NCBI RefSeq assembly: GCF_937958065.1
Contig: NZ_CALFXI010000048.1
Coordinates: forward strand, 12,542-76,541
DNA length: 64,000 bases
From: an uncultured Steroidobacter sp.
GTDB lineage: Bacteria > Pseudomonadota > Gammaproteobacteria > Steroidobacterales > Steroidobacteraceae
Direction: 5' to 3'
The first letter of the stretch is position 1, and every line of letters starts with the position of its first letter. A program made the position numbers and the translations under genes. This document shows, piece after piece, positions 1 through 10,193 of this stretch. The notes below the pieces were generated by a model that saw only the letters and a program-made list of their open reading frames with translations, was not told where the DNA came from and did not search any database.

Positions 1-3000
1 ACGTTCTTGTCGCCGAAGGTCGCGGTCTGGTTGATCGCGAGTGCGTCGTTGCCGATGCGATCGTCGTTGAAAACGACAGCTGCGTTCGTCGTGCCGTCGT
101 AGACCCGATTCACACCAGTGAAGCCGACATTCAGCACTCGCGCGCTGATGTTGCCGGTGCCGCTGCCGGTCACGGTGTAGTTTGCGGCGTCGGCGCCGGT
201 GAGCGCGATGCCGTTGATCGTGACGTGCTTGCCGGTGCCGACGTTCTTATCGGCGAACGCGCCAGTGATGCCAGTGTAATCCTGTCCCACCAGATCGCCG
301 CTTTCGAGGCCGCTGACCGACGCGCCGCTCGAATCTAGCGTCGCGTTCGTGGTGCCGTCGTAAGTGCGGTCGGCGGCGGTGATGCCGGAAACGGTCAGCT
401 CCTTCGGAGTGATGGTCAACGTGCCGCCGGTCGTGGCGCTCACGTTGTAGCCCAGTTCCTCGGCGCCGGAAGAGGAGGTCGCAGTGATCGAATGTGTGCC
501 GACGATGTACTTACCCGATGTCGAGACTGCGCCGTCCGCCGTCGCGGAGTCACCGTCACCGATCGCATAGGTGAAGTTGGTGCTCGCATCGCCGTTCCTG
601 CCGTCGACGATGGTCGAGGTGAGCGTCGGGTTGCTGCCGTAGACGGCGGTGATATCGTCCACCGCCACCGAGATGGTCGGCTGCTCGCGGTAGATGCCGT
701 ACACGCCGGCGCCCAGCGCCTTGGTGTATCCGGTGGAGTCTTCGTCGCTGTTGTAACGGAAATTGCCGGAGCCAAAGCCGACCAGGTCGGTCAAGCCCGT
801 GCTGTTGTCGATACTGCCGGTGTACAGCGTGGCGCGGCCACCCGCCCCGGTCGTGACGGACACTCCATCGTTCACCAGGATGTTGCCACCGGCGGCGTTG
901 CCCGCCGACGCGTTGGTATCGGCCACCAGCATGATCGCGCTCGCGCTGGAGTTGGTGGTGCTCACGTTGCGGGCCAGTCGCAGATCGCCGGCCTGCGTAA
1001 CGATCTGAACCGTGCCCGAGCTGCTGATTCCGTCGACGCCTGCGACGGAGCCGATCGTCAGCGCGCCACTGTTTGCGTAGCTCAGCGCACCGCTTTGCGC
1101 CGCGAGCGTGTTGACCTGGTTGGCCACATTGGTGGCGGTGAAACTGCCGCCGCGCAGTGCCAGCGAATCAGCTGTGATGGCGTCGGAGATCGTGGTGGTC
1201 TGATCGCTCGCGGTGGTGAAGGAGATCGTGCCGGACGAGTTCAGTTCGCCGGCGGTCGTGATATTGCGGCTCGCATAAGTCTGATTGCCACCGGTGTGGA
1301 CAGCTGTCTGCAGGTTGATATTGGCACTCGTCCCTCCTGTCCCGAGCGCACGCGTATCGATCGCCAGGTTGTTGATGGCGGCCGGACCAGTGGTGTTCGT
1401 TCGCAGGTTGACTGCGCCCGCGTTGTACGCGTTGGTGCTGTTCGTACTCGTGTCGATGGTCAGGTTTTTGCCCGGCGCAGCCGCGGAGACGCCCGTGCCC
1501 GTAAAGGATACCGAGCCGGCGTTCGTCGGCGCGGAGCCGCTCCATGTCTTGATCGTGACGTTCTCGGCCAGCCGGGTATCGCCGGCCAAGGTGACGTTGC
1601 CGCCATTGGTGCTCAGATCGCCGTGCAACGTGATGATGCTGCCCGTGTAGGTCTGATTGGTCGTCGTACCGTTGTAGTAGTTGGCTCCGACAGTGTTCAT
1701 TCCAGGCAGATCGATATTACCCGTGGTGCCGCCACTGCCGCCGCGCGTGTCGACGGTGAACGCCTTGCCGATGAGCGTGCTGTGAGTGAGAGTGTCCAAG
1801 TCGACGTTGCCACCGTTGCGTCCCGCGGCGCCGGTGCTGGCGTTGAATGTGTAACCGCTGTACCAGGAGGTGATCAGACTGCGGCCGCCGAAAGTGATAT
1901 TCCCGGCATCGCCACTGTTGCCTTGCTCCGTGTCGATGACCACATCGACGAAGCTGGCGCTCAGGTTGGTGTTGCCGATGGCGGAGAAGTCGCCGTTCAG
2001 CAGGAACGAAGTACCGGCGAGGGCCACGTTGCCATCGTTGTCGTCCGTGCTGCCCTTGCTCGTGAAGGAAGCACCGCCCAGATAGTTGCCGCCCGCGTTG
2101 CCAAGGTTGCCATAGTAGGTGATCGTGCCTCCGGCCTGAGTCGTCGAGCTGGCGTCCATGACCAGGGTGCGGCCGGCCCCGCCGCTGGAGGAGATGTTTC
2201 CGTTGATCCAGATACTGCCCGCGGCGCCGGTGCTGGCGCTGTTGGCATCGTCGTCGGCGTTGCTGTCGATGCGTACCGATTGCATCAAGTTGATGTTGTT
2301 GGTCTGCGAGCTCAGCGAAATCGCGCCACCGTCGGTCATCACATCGCCATTCAGATGCAGAGTGCTGCCGGCAACGGTGTAGCTGCCGGTGCCCAGATCG
2401 ACGCTGTCGATCTGTACGTCGCGCTGTATGGCTTCCAGTGACCAGTTGCGGTCGAAGTCGGTCAGCGCAAGCCTGCTGTCATCGAGCAACAGGCGGCTCG
2501 CGCCGTCGGTGAGCGACACGTCGTCATCGCCGTTGAGGTCGAACTTCACGGTCTGGCCGTTGGCGTGCGTGCCGAACAGCGCCAGCCTCAGTGACTTGAA
2601 GTGATGCGAATCCAGCTCGGTGATGTCGACGTTGCCGCCGTAGGTATAGACGGTCAAGGAGTTGTTGCTGGCGCCGGCGCCTCGCGCAATCTCGATGTCG
2701 GAGATTGCGCCGGTGCCGGGCCGATGAACCTCGAACGAGACGTTACCGGCCGTGATTTCGGCCAACCCGTCCTTGGGGTTCACGGCGTGGATCGCGGGGG
2801 CGCCGTCGTCGCCGGCTCCCTCGGCGTTGCCGGGGTTGATCACGGCAGCCAGCGCGCCGCTGCCGGTGTTCACCGAGTCGGTGTGGAAGCGGATGTCGCC
2901 ACTGTTCGCGGTGAAGCTGATCGAACGATTTCTGGCCCTTACGTCGGCGCCGGTGGAATGGCTGATCGTCGGCAGCACGATGCCCGCACCGTCGGTCGTG

Positions 3001-5351
3001 TAGTCGATGTGGTCGGTCTCGAACAGCACCGAGTGACTGCCGTTGTTCTTCACGTTCGTCAGGTTGACGAACGTGAAGCTGTCGTCCACCGATGTGACGT
3101 AGGTGTTGCCGCCGTAGTTATTGATGTGCAGCCTGTTGGCGCCGCCGATGGCGTCACCGCCCGCGACTTCGAGGCGACGCGCGAGGCTGCCCAATTCGCT
3201 GCCGGTGAACGACACCGAGCCGCCGATGACTTCGGCGATGCCGTCGCTGCCGTCGCCCAGCATGGTGCCGGCACTGGCGGCGAAAGAGCGATTGCCCACG
3301 TCCACCGAGTTGTTGGCGAAAGTGATATTGCTGGCCGAGATGGAAATGTTGGAGCTCGTGCCGGCGGTATCGATGTCATCGGCCAGCAGGTTCAGCACGC
3401 CGCCGCCATCGGTATTCATCAGGATGTGGCCGTGGCCGTCGACATCGCCGCCCAGGATCAATTGCTGAGTGCTGTTGGCCTGATGACCGATGTTGACCGC
3501 GACGCTACTGAAGCCCTGCAGGGGGCTTGGGCTCAGCACGTTGACGTAGGAGTCGCCGGTGCTGTTGTTCACGGTGAGCGTGTTGCCCAACGAGGTACGA
3601 CGGATCTTGATCGGATTGGCTGCGTCGCCGATCGAGGCCGACTGCAGGATCACATCCGTCATGCCACTGATGTCGGCGACCGTGGGATCCGCGGTGTTGG
3701 TGGTGGCGATGGACGTGTCGGCCGCCAGTCGCATGTAGCTGGCCCAGCCGGCATAGTTGGTGTAGCCGGAGTTCAGATAACGAGTGGTGCTGCCGGTCGC
3801 TCGCAAGCTGTTGGCCGCCAGCTCGATGGTGCCACTCACGGCGATATCCAGCGATCCAGTGGCGACGTTGACATAGCTACCGTCGACCATGCGGAAGTTC
3901 GTGCCGGTGACGGTGGCGTAGTTGCCGATGGTGGTCGGCGCCATGCCCACGGTGAAGTTGCCGCCGTTGGTGTTGACGCGACCGTCGGCGCTGAACAGCA
4001 CATCGCGCGCTGCCTGCGCCACGACGTTCAGCTGATAAGTGCTCGCGCTGACCGAGTTGTTGAAGTGGATGTCACGGTCCGCGCGCAAGGTCAGTGTGCG
4101 ACCGCTGCCGGCGGCGCCATTGATGTACGTGCCGGTCGGGTTGACGACGTCGTTGATGAAGATATCGCCGTTGCCGCCGGTGCCGGCCGTATCGAGAGTC
4201 ACGTTCGTGCTGTTGAGTTGAGAAGTCAGCGTGGCACCAGTCATGGTGCCGTCGCTCTCGGCGATGATGATGTCGCGAGGATCGAGCAGCCATGTACCCG
4301 CTTCGCCGTTCGCGGCGCGCGTATCGATAACCGTGTTGTCGCCGATGCGCACGTTGGCAGCCGACGTTTCGATGAATCCGCCCTTGGCGCTGCCGGTCGC
4401 CGACGCATCCAACGTGCCGTTGTTGAACGTCGTGCCATGTTCCATATCGGACAGCAGCAGGATGCGACCTTCGCGCTCGGCGATGCCGCGTGCTCGCACC
4501 GTGCCGGTGTTGTTCACGACTGCTTGATTGACCGCGTCCGCCGCCTTGGCCGTCAGCACGGCAAGACCGCCGTCCGCCTGCACCAATCCGCCGTTCTGAA
4601 CCAGCGAGCGCGTGGTGCCCGCGTCGATGTTGTAACTAATCAAACCGTCGCCAACGAAATCCAGGCTCACACCGCTGCCGGCCGCGAGCAATGCACTGCC
4701 GCCGTTGGCGCTGATGACACCTTCGTTGATCACTTGCGGAGCGAGCAGCGCAACCACGCCGCCAGGTGCCGAGATCGAGCCCTGGTTGACGACGGCGCCG
4801 CTGGCATCGCTGCCGGTGAATCTGAGATTGCCGGCGAGGAAATCCTCGTTGCTGATGTTCAAGCTGGATGCGACCAGCCCGCCGACGTTCACCTGCGCGC
4901 CGCGGCCGAACACGATGCCGCTCGGATTGACCAGATACACCTGGCCGTTGGCGCTCAGCGAGCCGAAGATCTCGCTGGGATTCGAATCGAGAATGCGATT
5001 CAACGCGATGCTGCTGGCACCGGGCTGATTGAACACCACGCTCGCGTCCTTGCCGATGTTGAAAGTATCCCACTGCGCGATCAGGCGATTGCTGTTCTGA
5101 TTGAGCGTGAGCGTGTTGCCCTGGGTATTGATCGAGCCCTGGCCGGCGAGGATCTGACCGTTGCTGGGTAACGCTGTGTTGTCCGCGGCGTGCGCGGCAG
5201 GCGCTAGCCCCAGCGCCATCAGCACGGCCAACGACAGCGCGCCGCTGGCTCGTTTGCCACGGGCTTTGACGTTTTCCGCCACGGCAACCCAGGCGTTCAG
5301 ACGCTCGTTCCAGACCAGTCGATACACGTGGTTGAGGGAAGGACGCTTCAT
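1..5351 (-). CDS. Two-partner-secretion filamentous adhesin (TpsA), 3' end outside window
   Basis: Large exoprotein predicted to be exported by the TpsB protein encoded just upstream. The minus frame is open from an ATG at 5351 to the window edge, over 1780 codons, so the C-terminus is missing. The N-terminus has an extended signal peptide region (HVYRLVWNERLNAWVAVAE), typical of very large secreted proteins, then a hydrophobic stretch ending AAHA. The haemagglutination/TPS domain follows (about residues 60-190), with a VNPSGIVFG motif like the conserved NPxGI signature. The middle is Gly/Asn/Thr/Ser-rich and repetitive, as expected for a beta-helix. Near the window edge are an MBG-like segment and at least two YDG-type repeats (RTYDGTTNA, RVYDGTTNA). 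Substrate or partner is unknown. The family call is secure; the exact role (adhesion, aggregation) is inference. Confidence 0.9.
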   Translation of the reverse strand, partial: MKRPSLNHVYRLVWNERLNAWVAVAENVKARGKRASGALSLAVLMALGLAPAAHAADNTALPSNGQILAGQGSINTQGNTLTLNQNSNRLIAQWDTFNIGKDASVVFNQPGASSIALNRILDSNPSEIFGSLSANGQVYLVNPSGIVFGRGAQVNVGGLVASSLNISNEDFLAGNLRFTGSDASGAVVNQGSISAPGGVVALLAPQVINEGVISANGGSALLAAGSGVSLDFVGDGLISYNIDAGTTRSLVQNGGLVQADGGLAVLTAKAADAVNQAVVNNTGTVRARGIAEREGRILLLSDMEHGTTFNNGTLDASATGSAKGGFIETSAANVRIGDNTVIDTRAANGEAGTWLLDPRDIIIAESDGTMTGATLTSQLNSTNVTLDTAGTGGNGDIFINDVVNPTGTYINGAAGSGRTLTLRADRDIHFNNSVSASTYQLNVVAQAARDVLFSADGRVNTNGGNFTVGMAPTTIGNYATVTGTNFRMVDGSYVNVATGSLDIAVSGTIELAANSLRATGSTTRYLNSGYTNYAGWASYMRLAADTSIATTNTADPTVADISGMTDVILQSASIGDAANPIKIRRTSLGNTLTVNNSTGDSYVNVLSPSPLQGFSSVAVNIGHQANSTQQLILGGDVDGHGHILMNTDGGGVLNLLADDIDTAGTSSNISISASNITFANNSVDVGNRSFAASAGTMLGDGSDGIAEVIGGSVSFTGSELGSLARRLEVAGGDAIGGANRLHINNYGGNTYVTSVDDSFTFVNLTNVKNNGSHSVLFETDHIDYTTDGAGIVLPTISHSTGADVRARNRSISFTANSGDIRFHTDSVNTGSGALAAVINPGNAEGAGDDGAPAIHAVNPKDGLAEITAGNVSFEVHRPGTGAISDIEIARGAGASNNSLTVYTYGGNVDITELDSHHFKSLRLALFGTHANGQTVKFDLNGDDDVSLTDGASRLLLDDSRLALTDFDRNWSLEAIQRDVQIDSVDLGTGSYTVAGSTLHLNGDVMTDGGAISLSSQTNNINLMQSVRIDSNADDDANSASTGAAGSIWINGNISSSGGAGRTLVMDASSTTQAGGTITYYGNLGNAGGNYLGGASFTSKGSTDDNDGNVALAGTSFLLNGDFSAIGNTNLSASFVDVVIDTEQGNSGDAGNITFGGRSLITSWYSGYTFNASTGAAGRNGGNVDLDTLTHSTLIGKAFTVDTRGGSGGTTGNIDLPGMNTVGANYYNGTTTNQTYTGSIITLHGDLSTNGGNVTLAGDTRLAENVTIKTWSGSAPTNAGSVSFTGTGVSAAAPGKNLTIDTSTNSTNAYNAGAVNLRTNTTGPAAINNLAIDTRALGTGGTSANINLQTAVHTGGNQTYASRNITTAGELNSSGTISFTTASDQTTTISDAITADSLALRGGSFTATNVANQVNTLAAQSGALSYANSGALTIGSVAGVDGISSSGTVQIVTQAGDLRLARNVSTTNSSASAIMLVADTNASAGNAAGGNILVNDGVSVTTGAGGRATLYTGSIDNSTGLTDLVGFGSGNFRYNSDEDSTGYTKALGAGVYGIYREQPTISVAVDDITAVYGSNPTLTSTIVDGRNGDASTNFTYAIGDGDSATADGAVSTSGKYIVGTHSITATSSSGAEELGYNVSATTGGTLTITPKELTVSGITAADRTYDGTTNATLDSSGASVSGLESGDLVGQDYTGITGAFADKNVGTGKHVTINGIALTGADAANYTVTGSGTGNISARVLNVGFTGVNRVYDGTTNAAVVFNDDRIGNDALAINQTATFGDKN

Positions 5352-5433
5352 GATCTTGACTCTCGATTTCGTTCGCGCGGCTGAAGCCGTGCGCTTGATG
5401 ATTGGTAACGTGAAGTAGGAAGCGCGACGCTGC

Positions 5434-7176
5434 TTACAGCTGCACCGAGCCCTGCAGCCAGAACTGGCCATCCCGATCGCGGCCATCGGCGTTCTTGCCG
5501 GTGACGCTGCGGCCGGGGTTGTCGCCGATCGGCGCGGCGTAGGAGAAGCGCACGCTGTAGCGCCCCTGCGCGGTCAGGTTGAAGCCGACGCCGGCGCCCG
5601 ACAGGCCATAGCTGTTTCTGTTGTCCATGTTGTAGACGGCGCCGGTCCACGGCTTTTCATACAACTTGGTTTCGCCATGGTCGGCGAAGCCGACCAGTTG
5701 CAACTCGCCCCAGTGACTGGAGAACGGGACGTCGTAACGAACCTCGAGCGTGCCGACCCAGCCGCTGTCGCCGCTGGCTTCGCCGACGGGATACGCGCGC
5801 ACGCCGGTGGGGCCGCCGAGAATGAAACGTTCGGAGGAGTCGAGGTTGTCGTCGGTGATCTGGCCGTTGATGGCGCCGAACAACGAGACGCGGTCGGTGA
5901 CGCGCTGCAAGCGTGCCACGCCGTAACCGATCTTCGAGAACCCGCCATCGGTCCGCGCGGTCAACGCATCGGCTTCCTTATCGAAGGCGATGCGCGACAG
6001 ATCGAGATCGCCCGATGTGAATACCAGCGACGCCTGCGTGATGCCGGCACCGCCCAGGCGATCCTGATGCGAGCCCGCCAGAGACACGCTGCCGCTGTTG
6101 ATGCGTTTGTCACGGATCGTGACACCCATCATCTCGTCGGTCAGCGAGCGGTAGTTGTAGGTCGCGGTGCCCCAGAGGTTGGTCGCACGGCTGCGAATGA
6201 TTGGATAACTGGCGTTGATCGAGGCGGTCTGCGCTTCGCCCTCGGCATCGAGCTGACGCAGTTCTTCTCTCACTTCGTACTCGAGCGCGGTATAAGCCAC
6301 GCCCATGCGCAAACCGCTCGCGCCCACTGGCAGGCTGTAGTCGGCGCTCACGCTGCCGAGCCCCTCCGACTTGGTCAGGCTCAATCCCGCCTGATCGCCG
6401 ATGCGCAGCGGATCGTTCAATCCGACGCGCGCATTGATTCGTTCCGAGCCGCTATAACGATTGCCGTACGTATCGATCGAGGTGCTGCCAGTGAGCATTC
6501 GTTGTTCGGCCACGGTGAGGGCGAGCCGGCTGGTGCCGGCTTCATCACCACGCTCCAGGGCGCCGCGCGCCGCGATGCCCGGCAGATCGTTGATCAACAA
6601 CACCGCACGTTCCAGATCGCGTTGACGCACCGGTTGCCCGGGCTCGACGGCTCGTTCGGCGATAGCGCGCAATCGCGACTGGCTCATGCGCACGGAGGAG
6701 TCCGGTCGGATCACCACACCGTTGCCTTGTTGAATGCGGCCTTCGACGATGGCGATCTCGATGCGGCCATCCGTCACGTCTTGCGCCGGCAGGTACGCGC
6801 CGACCAGCGGATAACCCTTGCCGCGCAGGTAAGTGCTGACTCGGTCGGTCAGGCTCTGCAGCTCCTCGAAGCCGAGCGATTGGCCGACGGCATCGGCTAC
6901 GAGTTTGTGAAGCTCGTCACGAGTGGCGATGCGCTCTTCGCCCGAGAAAACAATTTCCTTGACCGTCACGCGCGCGCTACCGACGTCGCGCAGCGCCGGG
7001 CGCTCGGCGGGCACGTCGTCGCTGGGCAATCTGTTCAAGCGCTGCTGTTGCAGGCGCTGTTGCTCATTCAAGATCTGGCCGGCATTCGGCGGGGTCTGCG
7101 CTTGTGCGAGCAACGGCAGACTGGAAAGCAGGAAGGTGAAGGCGTGAGGCGCCAGGCGAAGCGACTTGTTTGTCAT
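5434..7176 (-). CDS. ShlB/FhaC/HecB-family outer-membrane transporter (TpsB)
   Basis: Outer-membrane pore that secretes the adjacent TpsA adhesin. The 580-residue length is normal for the family. A signal peptide ends near AQAQT (residue 27). A Gln/Leu-rich helix follows, then a POTRA-like domain (about 68-150) and a second periplasmic segment, then a beta-barrel to the C-terminus. A VRGY-like motif is present as GGPTGVRAYPVGEASGD, the plug-loop signature of these transporters, here with Ala for Gly. The protein ends in SVQL, without the usual terminal Phe. It lies 82 nt upstream of tpsA on the same strand, so the two are probably co-transcribed with the transporter first. No haemolysin activation domain is visible, so adhesin export is more likely than toxin export. 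Confidence 0.93.
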   Translation of the reverse strand: MTNKSLRLAPHAFTFLLSSLPLLAQAQTPPNAGQILNEQQRLQQQRLNRLPSDDVPAERPALRDVGSARVTVKEIVFSGEERIATRDELHKLVADAVGQSLGFEELQSLTDRVSTYLRGKGYPLVGAYLPAQDVTDGRIEIAIVEGRIQQGNGVVIRPDSSVRMSQSRLRAIAERAVEPGQPVRQRDLERAVLLINDLPGIAARGALERGDEAGTSRLALTVAEQRMLTGSTSIDTYGNRYSGSERINARVGLNDPLRIGDQAGLSLTKSEGLGSVSADYSLPVGASGLRMGVAYTALEYEVREELRQLDAEGEAQTASINASYPIIRSRATNLWGTATYNYRSLTDEMMGVTIRDKRINSGSVSLAGSHQDRLGGAGITQASLVFTSGDLDLSRIAFDKEADALTARTDGGFSKIGYGVARLQRVTDRVSLFGAINGQITDDNLDSSERFILGGPTGVRAYPVGEASGDSGWVGTLEVRYDVPFSSHWGELQLVGFADHGETKLYEKPWTGAVYNMDNRNSYGLSGAGVGFNLTAQGRYSVRFSYAAPIGDNPGRSVTGKNADGRDRDGQFWLQGSVQL

Positions 7177-7374
7177 CGAACCGATCGTCCACAGAGTTTG
7201 CGACGGCGCGGTTTGTAGTGCGCGGCCTGGGGGCGCACTGAGACTTGAGTTCGGTTTTGACTCGTTTTGAGCCGTCTACGCGGTATGGCTGCAGTGGATT
7301 AGGGCAAAACCCTGCAGGCGCATGAATGGAAAGCGAGGCGGGGGCGATGCGACGGCTTCGTCACACCCGATGAG

Positions 7375-7394
7375 GCGCGCCGCAGGCGGCGCGC
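7375..7394. repeat. Perfect GC hairpin after bamD
   Basis: Two perfect 9-bp arms, GCGCGCCGC and GCGGCGCGC, separated by AG. It lies about 75 nt past the bamD stop and upstream of the TpsB gene. No T-run follows on either strand, so it is not a classical intrinsic terminator. The rest of 7177-7466 holds no recognisable gene. Confidence 0.5.
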
Positions 7395-7466
7395 ACGCGA
7401 GGGAACGGAAAGGAAATAAGCGTCGATTTGCCCGACGCAGCTCGGGCGGTTACTGCCGGGCAGCAG

Positions 7467-8255
7467 TTACCAGAACTTCCACCAATGTTTCTTTTGCTGC
7501 TCCGGCTCGACCGGCTGGGGCTCGTTCAGGTTGGCATAGTTCTCGGCCATCACCTTCTCGGTATCGGCGGCGAGATCGGTCATCCCCAGGCGCCGGTACG
7601 ACTCGGCCATGATCTCCAGTGCCTGGCGGATCTGCGGCGAGCCGTCGTAGTTCTCGATGGCGTACTTGGCGCGATTGATCGCCCCCACGTAGGCGCCGCG
7701 CTCCAGGTAGTGGCCGGCCACATAGACCTCGTAGGAGGCGAGACGATTGCGCAGGAAGATCATGCGCTTGCGGGAATCCTCGGCGTATTCGCTGTTCGGG
7801 AACCGCTGCACCAGGGTCTGGAACGACTGGAACGACTTGCGCGCATCGATCGGCGGCCGCTGCGACAGGTCGGCATTGAACCAGCGCTCCAGGAAGTTCG
7901 GATTGCGCTCGAACTGCACCAGGCCCTTGATGTAGTAGGCGTAGTCGACGCGCGGGTGGGCCGGGTTCTCGCGGATGAACTGGTCCGCCTGGTCGATGGC
8001 CGCCTCGGGCTCGCGGTTCTTGTAGTAGGCGTACATCAGGTCCAGCTGGCCCTGGCGGGCCGCGTTGGTGAACGGGAAGCGCGCCTCGAGCTGCTCGTAA
8101 TAGCGGGTGGCGTCGCGATAATTGCCGTTATCGGAAGCCTTTTTGGCCAGCTCATAGAGCTTGTCGGCGTTGCCGACCTGCTCGCGGGGCTGACTGCCGC
8201 ACCCGGTGAGGCTCAGCGCCAGCAGCGCCGCCGTGGTCAAGAAGATGATCCGCAT
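7467..8255 (-). CDS. bamD: Outer membrane assembly lipoprotein BamD
   Basis: Essential periplasmic lipoprotein of the BAM complex, which folds beta-barrel proteins into the outer membrane together with BamA. It is 262 residues long, with a lipoprotein signal ending LTGC (Cys19) and TPR repeats over about residues 30-230 (YELAKKASDNGNYRDATRYY is the first). The HPRVDYAYYIKG and ERNPNFLERWFN segments are family signatures. A longer open frame starts at 8393, but the lipobox fixes the start at the ATG at 8255. It is divergent from rluD across about 106 nt, a conserved proteobacterial arrangement. The C-terminus is Lys/Trp-rich. Confidence 0.96.
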   Translation of the reverse strand: MRIIFLTTAALLALSLTGCGSQPREQVGNADKLYELAKKASDNGNYRDATRYYEQLEARFPFTNAARQGQLDLMYAYYKNREPEAAIDQADQFIRENPAHPRVDYAYYIKGLVQFERNPNFLERWFNADLSQRPPIDARKSFQSFQTLVQRFPNSEYAEDSRKRMIFLRNRLASYEVYVAGHYLERGAYVGAINRAKYAIENYDGSPQIRQALEIMAESYRRLGMTDLAADTEKVMAENYANLNEPQPVEPEQQKKHWWKFW

Positions 8256-8361
8256 GCGAGAATTCAGGCCCTTTGCAAGCGATTCTAGTACTCGTGCCTG
8301 GGAACCATCCCCAAAGGCGTCCCCGTTAGAGGGCGCGAGTATAGCCACAGTTCCTCCCAGA

Positions 8362-9333
8362 ATGTCCGAAGCCGTCCACCACCAGCTGACCATCCCCTTC
8401 GAGCACGCCGGCCAGCGCCTGGACCAGGTGCTTGCCGAGTTGCTCGAGGGCTATTCCCGCACCCGGATCAAGGAGTGGATCGATGCCGGCCAGGTCCGGG
8501 TGAATGGCACCCGGCTGCGGCCGAAGGACAAGGTGCTGGGCGGGGAGAGCGTCGAAATCAACGCCACGCTGCCCGACCAGGTGAGCGTCGAACCCGAGCA
8601 GATCCACCTGAACATCGTCCACCAGGACAAGCACGTGCTGGTGATCAACAAGCCGGCTGGCCTGGTCGTCCACCCCGGCGCCGGCAATGCCGCCGGGACC
8701 CTGCAGAATGCCCTGCTGCACTTCGACACCAAGCTGTCGCTGGTCCCGCGCGCCGGTATCGTGCACCGACTCGACAAAGACACCAGCGGGCTGATGGTCG
8801 TCGCTCGCACGGTCGAGGCGCATACGGCACTGGTGCGAGCGATCGAAGCGCGCGAAGTGGAGCGTGAGTACGAGGCCGTGTGCGTCGGCGTGATGACCGG
8901 CGGCGGCGTAGTCGATGCGCCGATCGGCCGTCATCCCGTCGATCGATTGAAGATGGCCGTGCGCGAAGACGGTCGCGAGGCGGTGACTCACTATCGAGTC
9001 GTGACGCGCTTTCGCGGCCACACTCATGTTCGGCTGAAGCTGGAGTCGGGGCGCACGCATCAGATCCGCGTGCACATGATGCACATCCATTATCCGCTGG
9101 TGGGCGACAAGGTTTATGGCGGCCGCATGCTGTTGCCGAAGGGCGCCTCGCCGGAGTTGATCGAAGCACTGCGTGGCTTCAAACGCCAGGCGCTGCACGC
9201 GGCCCGGCTCGCGTTCGAGCATCCGGTCAGCGGTAAGCCGATCGTGAACGAAGCGGCGCTGCCGGGTGATATGCAGGAGCTGCTGGGCGTGCTCGCTCGC
9301 GATACGGCGGCCGCCGCCACCAAGAAGCGCTGA
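8362..9333 (+). CDS. rluD: 23S rRNA pseudouridine synthase RluD
   Basis: Converts uridines of helix 69 in 23S rRNA (positions 1911/1915/1917 in E. coli) to pseudouridine. The protein has 323 residues. An S4 RNA-binding domain occupies about 15-75 (GQRLDQVLAELLEGYSRTRI). The catalytic domain carries HRLDKDTSG with Asp138 as the predicted nucleophile, and a later RTHQIRVHM motif. The ATG at 8362 is chosen because the upstream in-frame extension overlaps bamD and is not conserved-looking. The stop is 4 nt before the pgeF start, so the two are an operon. Confidence 0.95.
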   Translation: MSEAVHHQLTIPFEHAGQRLDQVLAELLEGYSRTRIKEWIDAGQVRVNGTRLRPKDKVLGGESVEINATLPDQVSVEPEQIHLNIVHQDKHVLVINKPAGLVVHPGAGNAAGTLQNALLHFDTKLSLVPRAGIVHRLDKDTSGLMVVARTVEAHTALVRAIEAREVEREYEAVCVGVMTGGGVVDAPIGRHPVDRLKMAVREDGREAVTHYRVVTRFRGHTHVRLKLESGRTHQIRVHMMHIHYPLVGDKVYGGRMLLPKGASPELIEALRGFKRQALHAARLAFEHPVSGKPIVNEAALPGDMQELLGVLARDTAAAATKKR

Positions 9334-9337
9334 CCCC

Positions 9338-10099
9338 ATGGTGGACTGGATCACTCCTGACTGGCCCGCTCCGCCGAACGTGAAAGCGGCGGCAACGCTG
9401 CGATCGGGCGGCGTCAGCGAGGGCGCATTTTCCAGCCTGAATCTCGGCTCGCACGTCGGGGACGATCCGGCTTCGGTGGCGGAGAACCGTCGACGCCTCA
9501 AAGTCGCGCTTGGATTATCGGTTGAGCCGATGTGGATGAATCAGGTTCATGGCATCGACGTCGTTGATGCGAGCCCCCACGGCGCGCCGGCCGCGCCGCC
9601 AACCGCAGATGCATCCGTTACTCGCGGCCCTGGCGCCATTTGCGTGGTCATGACCGCCGATTGTTTGCCGGTCCTGTTCTGCGATCGAGCTGGCTCGCGA
9701 GTGGGCGCCGCTCATGCGGGCTGGCGCGGCCTGGCCGGCGGCGTGCTGGGAGCGACCATCGAATCACTGGGCGTTGCGCCCTCGCAGCTGATGGCTTGGC
9801 TCGGACCGGCAATCGAACAGGCGGCATTCGAAGTCGGCGACGAGGTGCGCGAGGCTTTCATGAAGCTGGGCGCCGGGAACGCGGCCGCGTTCGAGCAGAA
9901 CGCACGTGGCCGCTGGCAGGCCGATTTGTATCAATTGGCACGGCACGAGCTGATGCGACTCGGCGTCACTGCCGTCCATGGCGGCGGCTTCGAATGCTTC
10001 GCCGATAACAAACGTTTTTTCTCCTACCGCCGTGAGAGTCGCACCGGCCGCATGGCCACGCTGGTCTGGCTCGAAGGCCCCTCGACCGAGCCGGCTTGA
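9338..10099 (+). CDS. pgeF: Peptidoglycan editing factor PgeF (YfiH, multicopper-oxidase-like fold)
   Basis: Cytoplasmic enzyme of the YfiH/DUF152 family. The E. coli member hydrolyses mis-incorporated L-Ser from UDP-MurNAc-tripeptide precursors; older names are laccase or polyphenol oxidase. It has 253 residues. The metal/catalytic triad is visible as His71 (NQVHGID), Cys109 (TADCLPVLFCD) and His126 (AAHAGWRG). It starts 4 nt after rluD, the usual arrangement, so it is probably translated from the same mRNA. Confidence 0.93.
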   Translation: MVDWITPDWPAPPNVKAAATLRSGGVSEGAFSSLNLGSHVGDDPASVAENRRRLKVALGLSVEPMWMNQVHGIDVVDASPHGAPAAPPTADASVTRGPGAICVVMTADCLPVLFCDRAGSRVGAAHAGWRGLAGGVLGATIESLGVAPSQLMAWLGPAIEQAAFEVGDEVREAFMKLGAGNAAAFEQNARGRWQADLYQLARHELMRLGVTAVHGGGFECFADNKRFFSYRRESRTGRMATLVWLEGPSTEPA

Positions 10100-10193
10100 C
10101 ACGCATGCTAGGCTGGCCGGCATAACCAACGGCCCCCAATAGATCGAGTCCGTGCTGCGCATTCTGGCGTGGTACGGCGGCGAATTCCGAACC

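Noticed and set aside
492..5171. Two long plus-strand open frames (649 and 856 codons)
   Set aside because: They lie opposite the adhesin gene; Ala/Arg/Val/Gly-biased translations without any family pattern are mirror frames of GC-rich coding DNA.
5677..7218. 513-codon plus-strand frame
   Set aside because: Antisense of the TpsB gene, which has clear domain signatures; no ribosome site.
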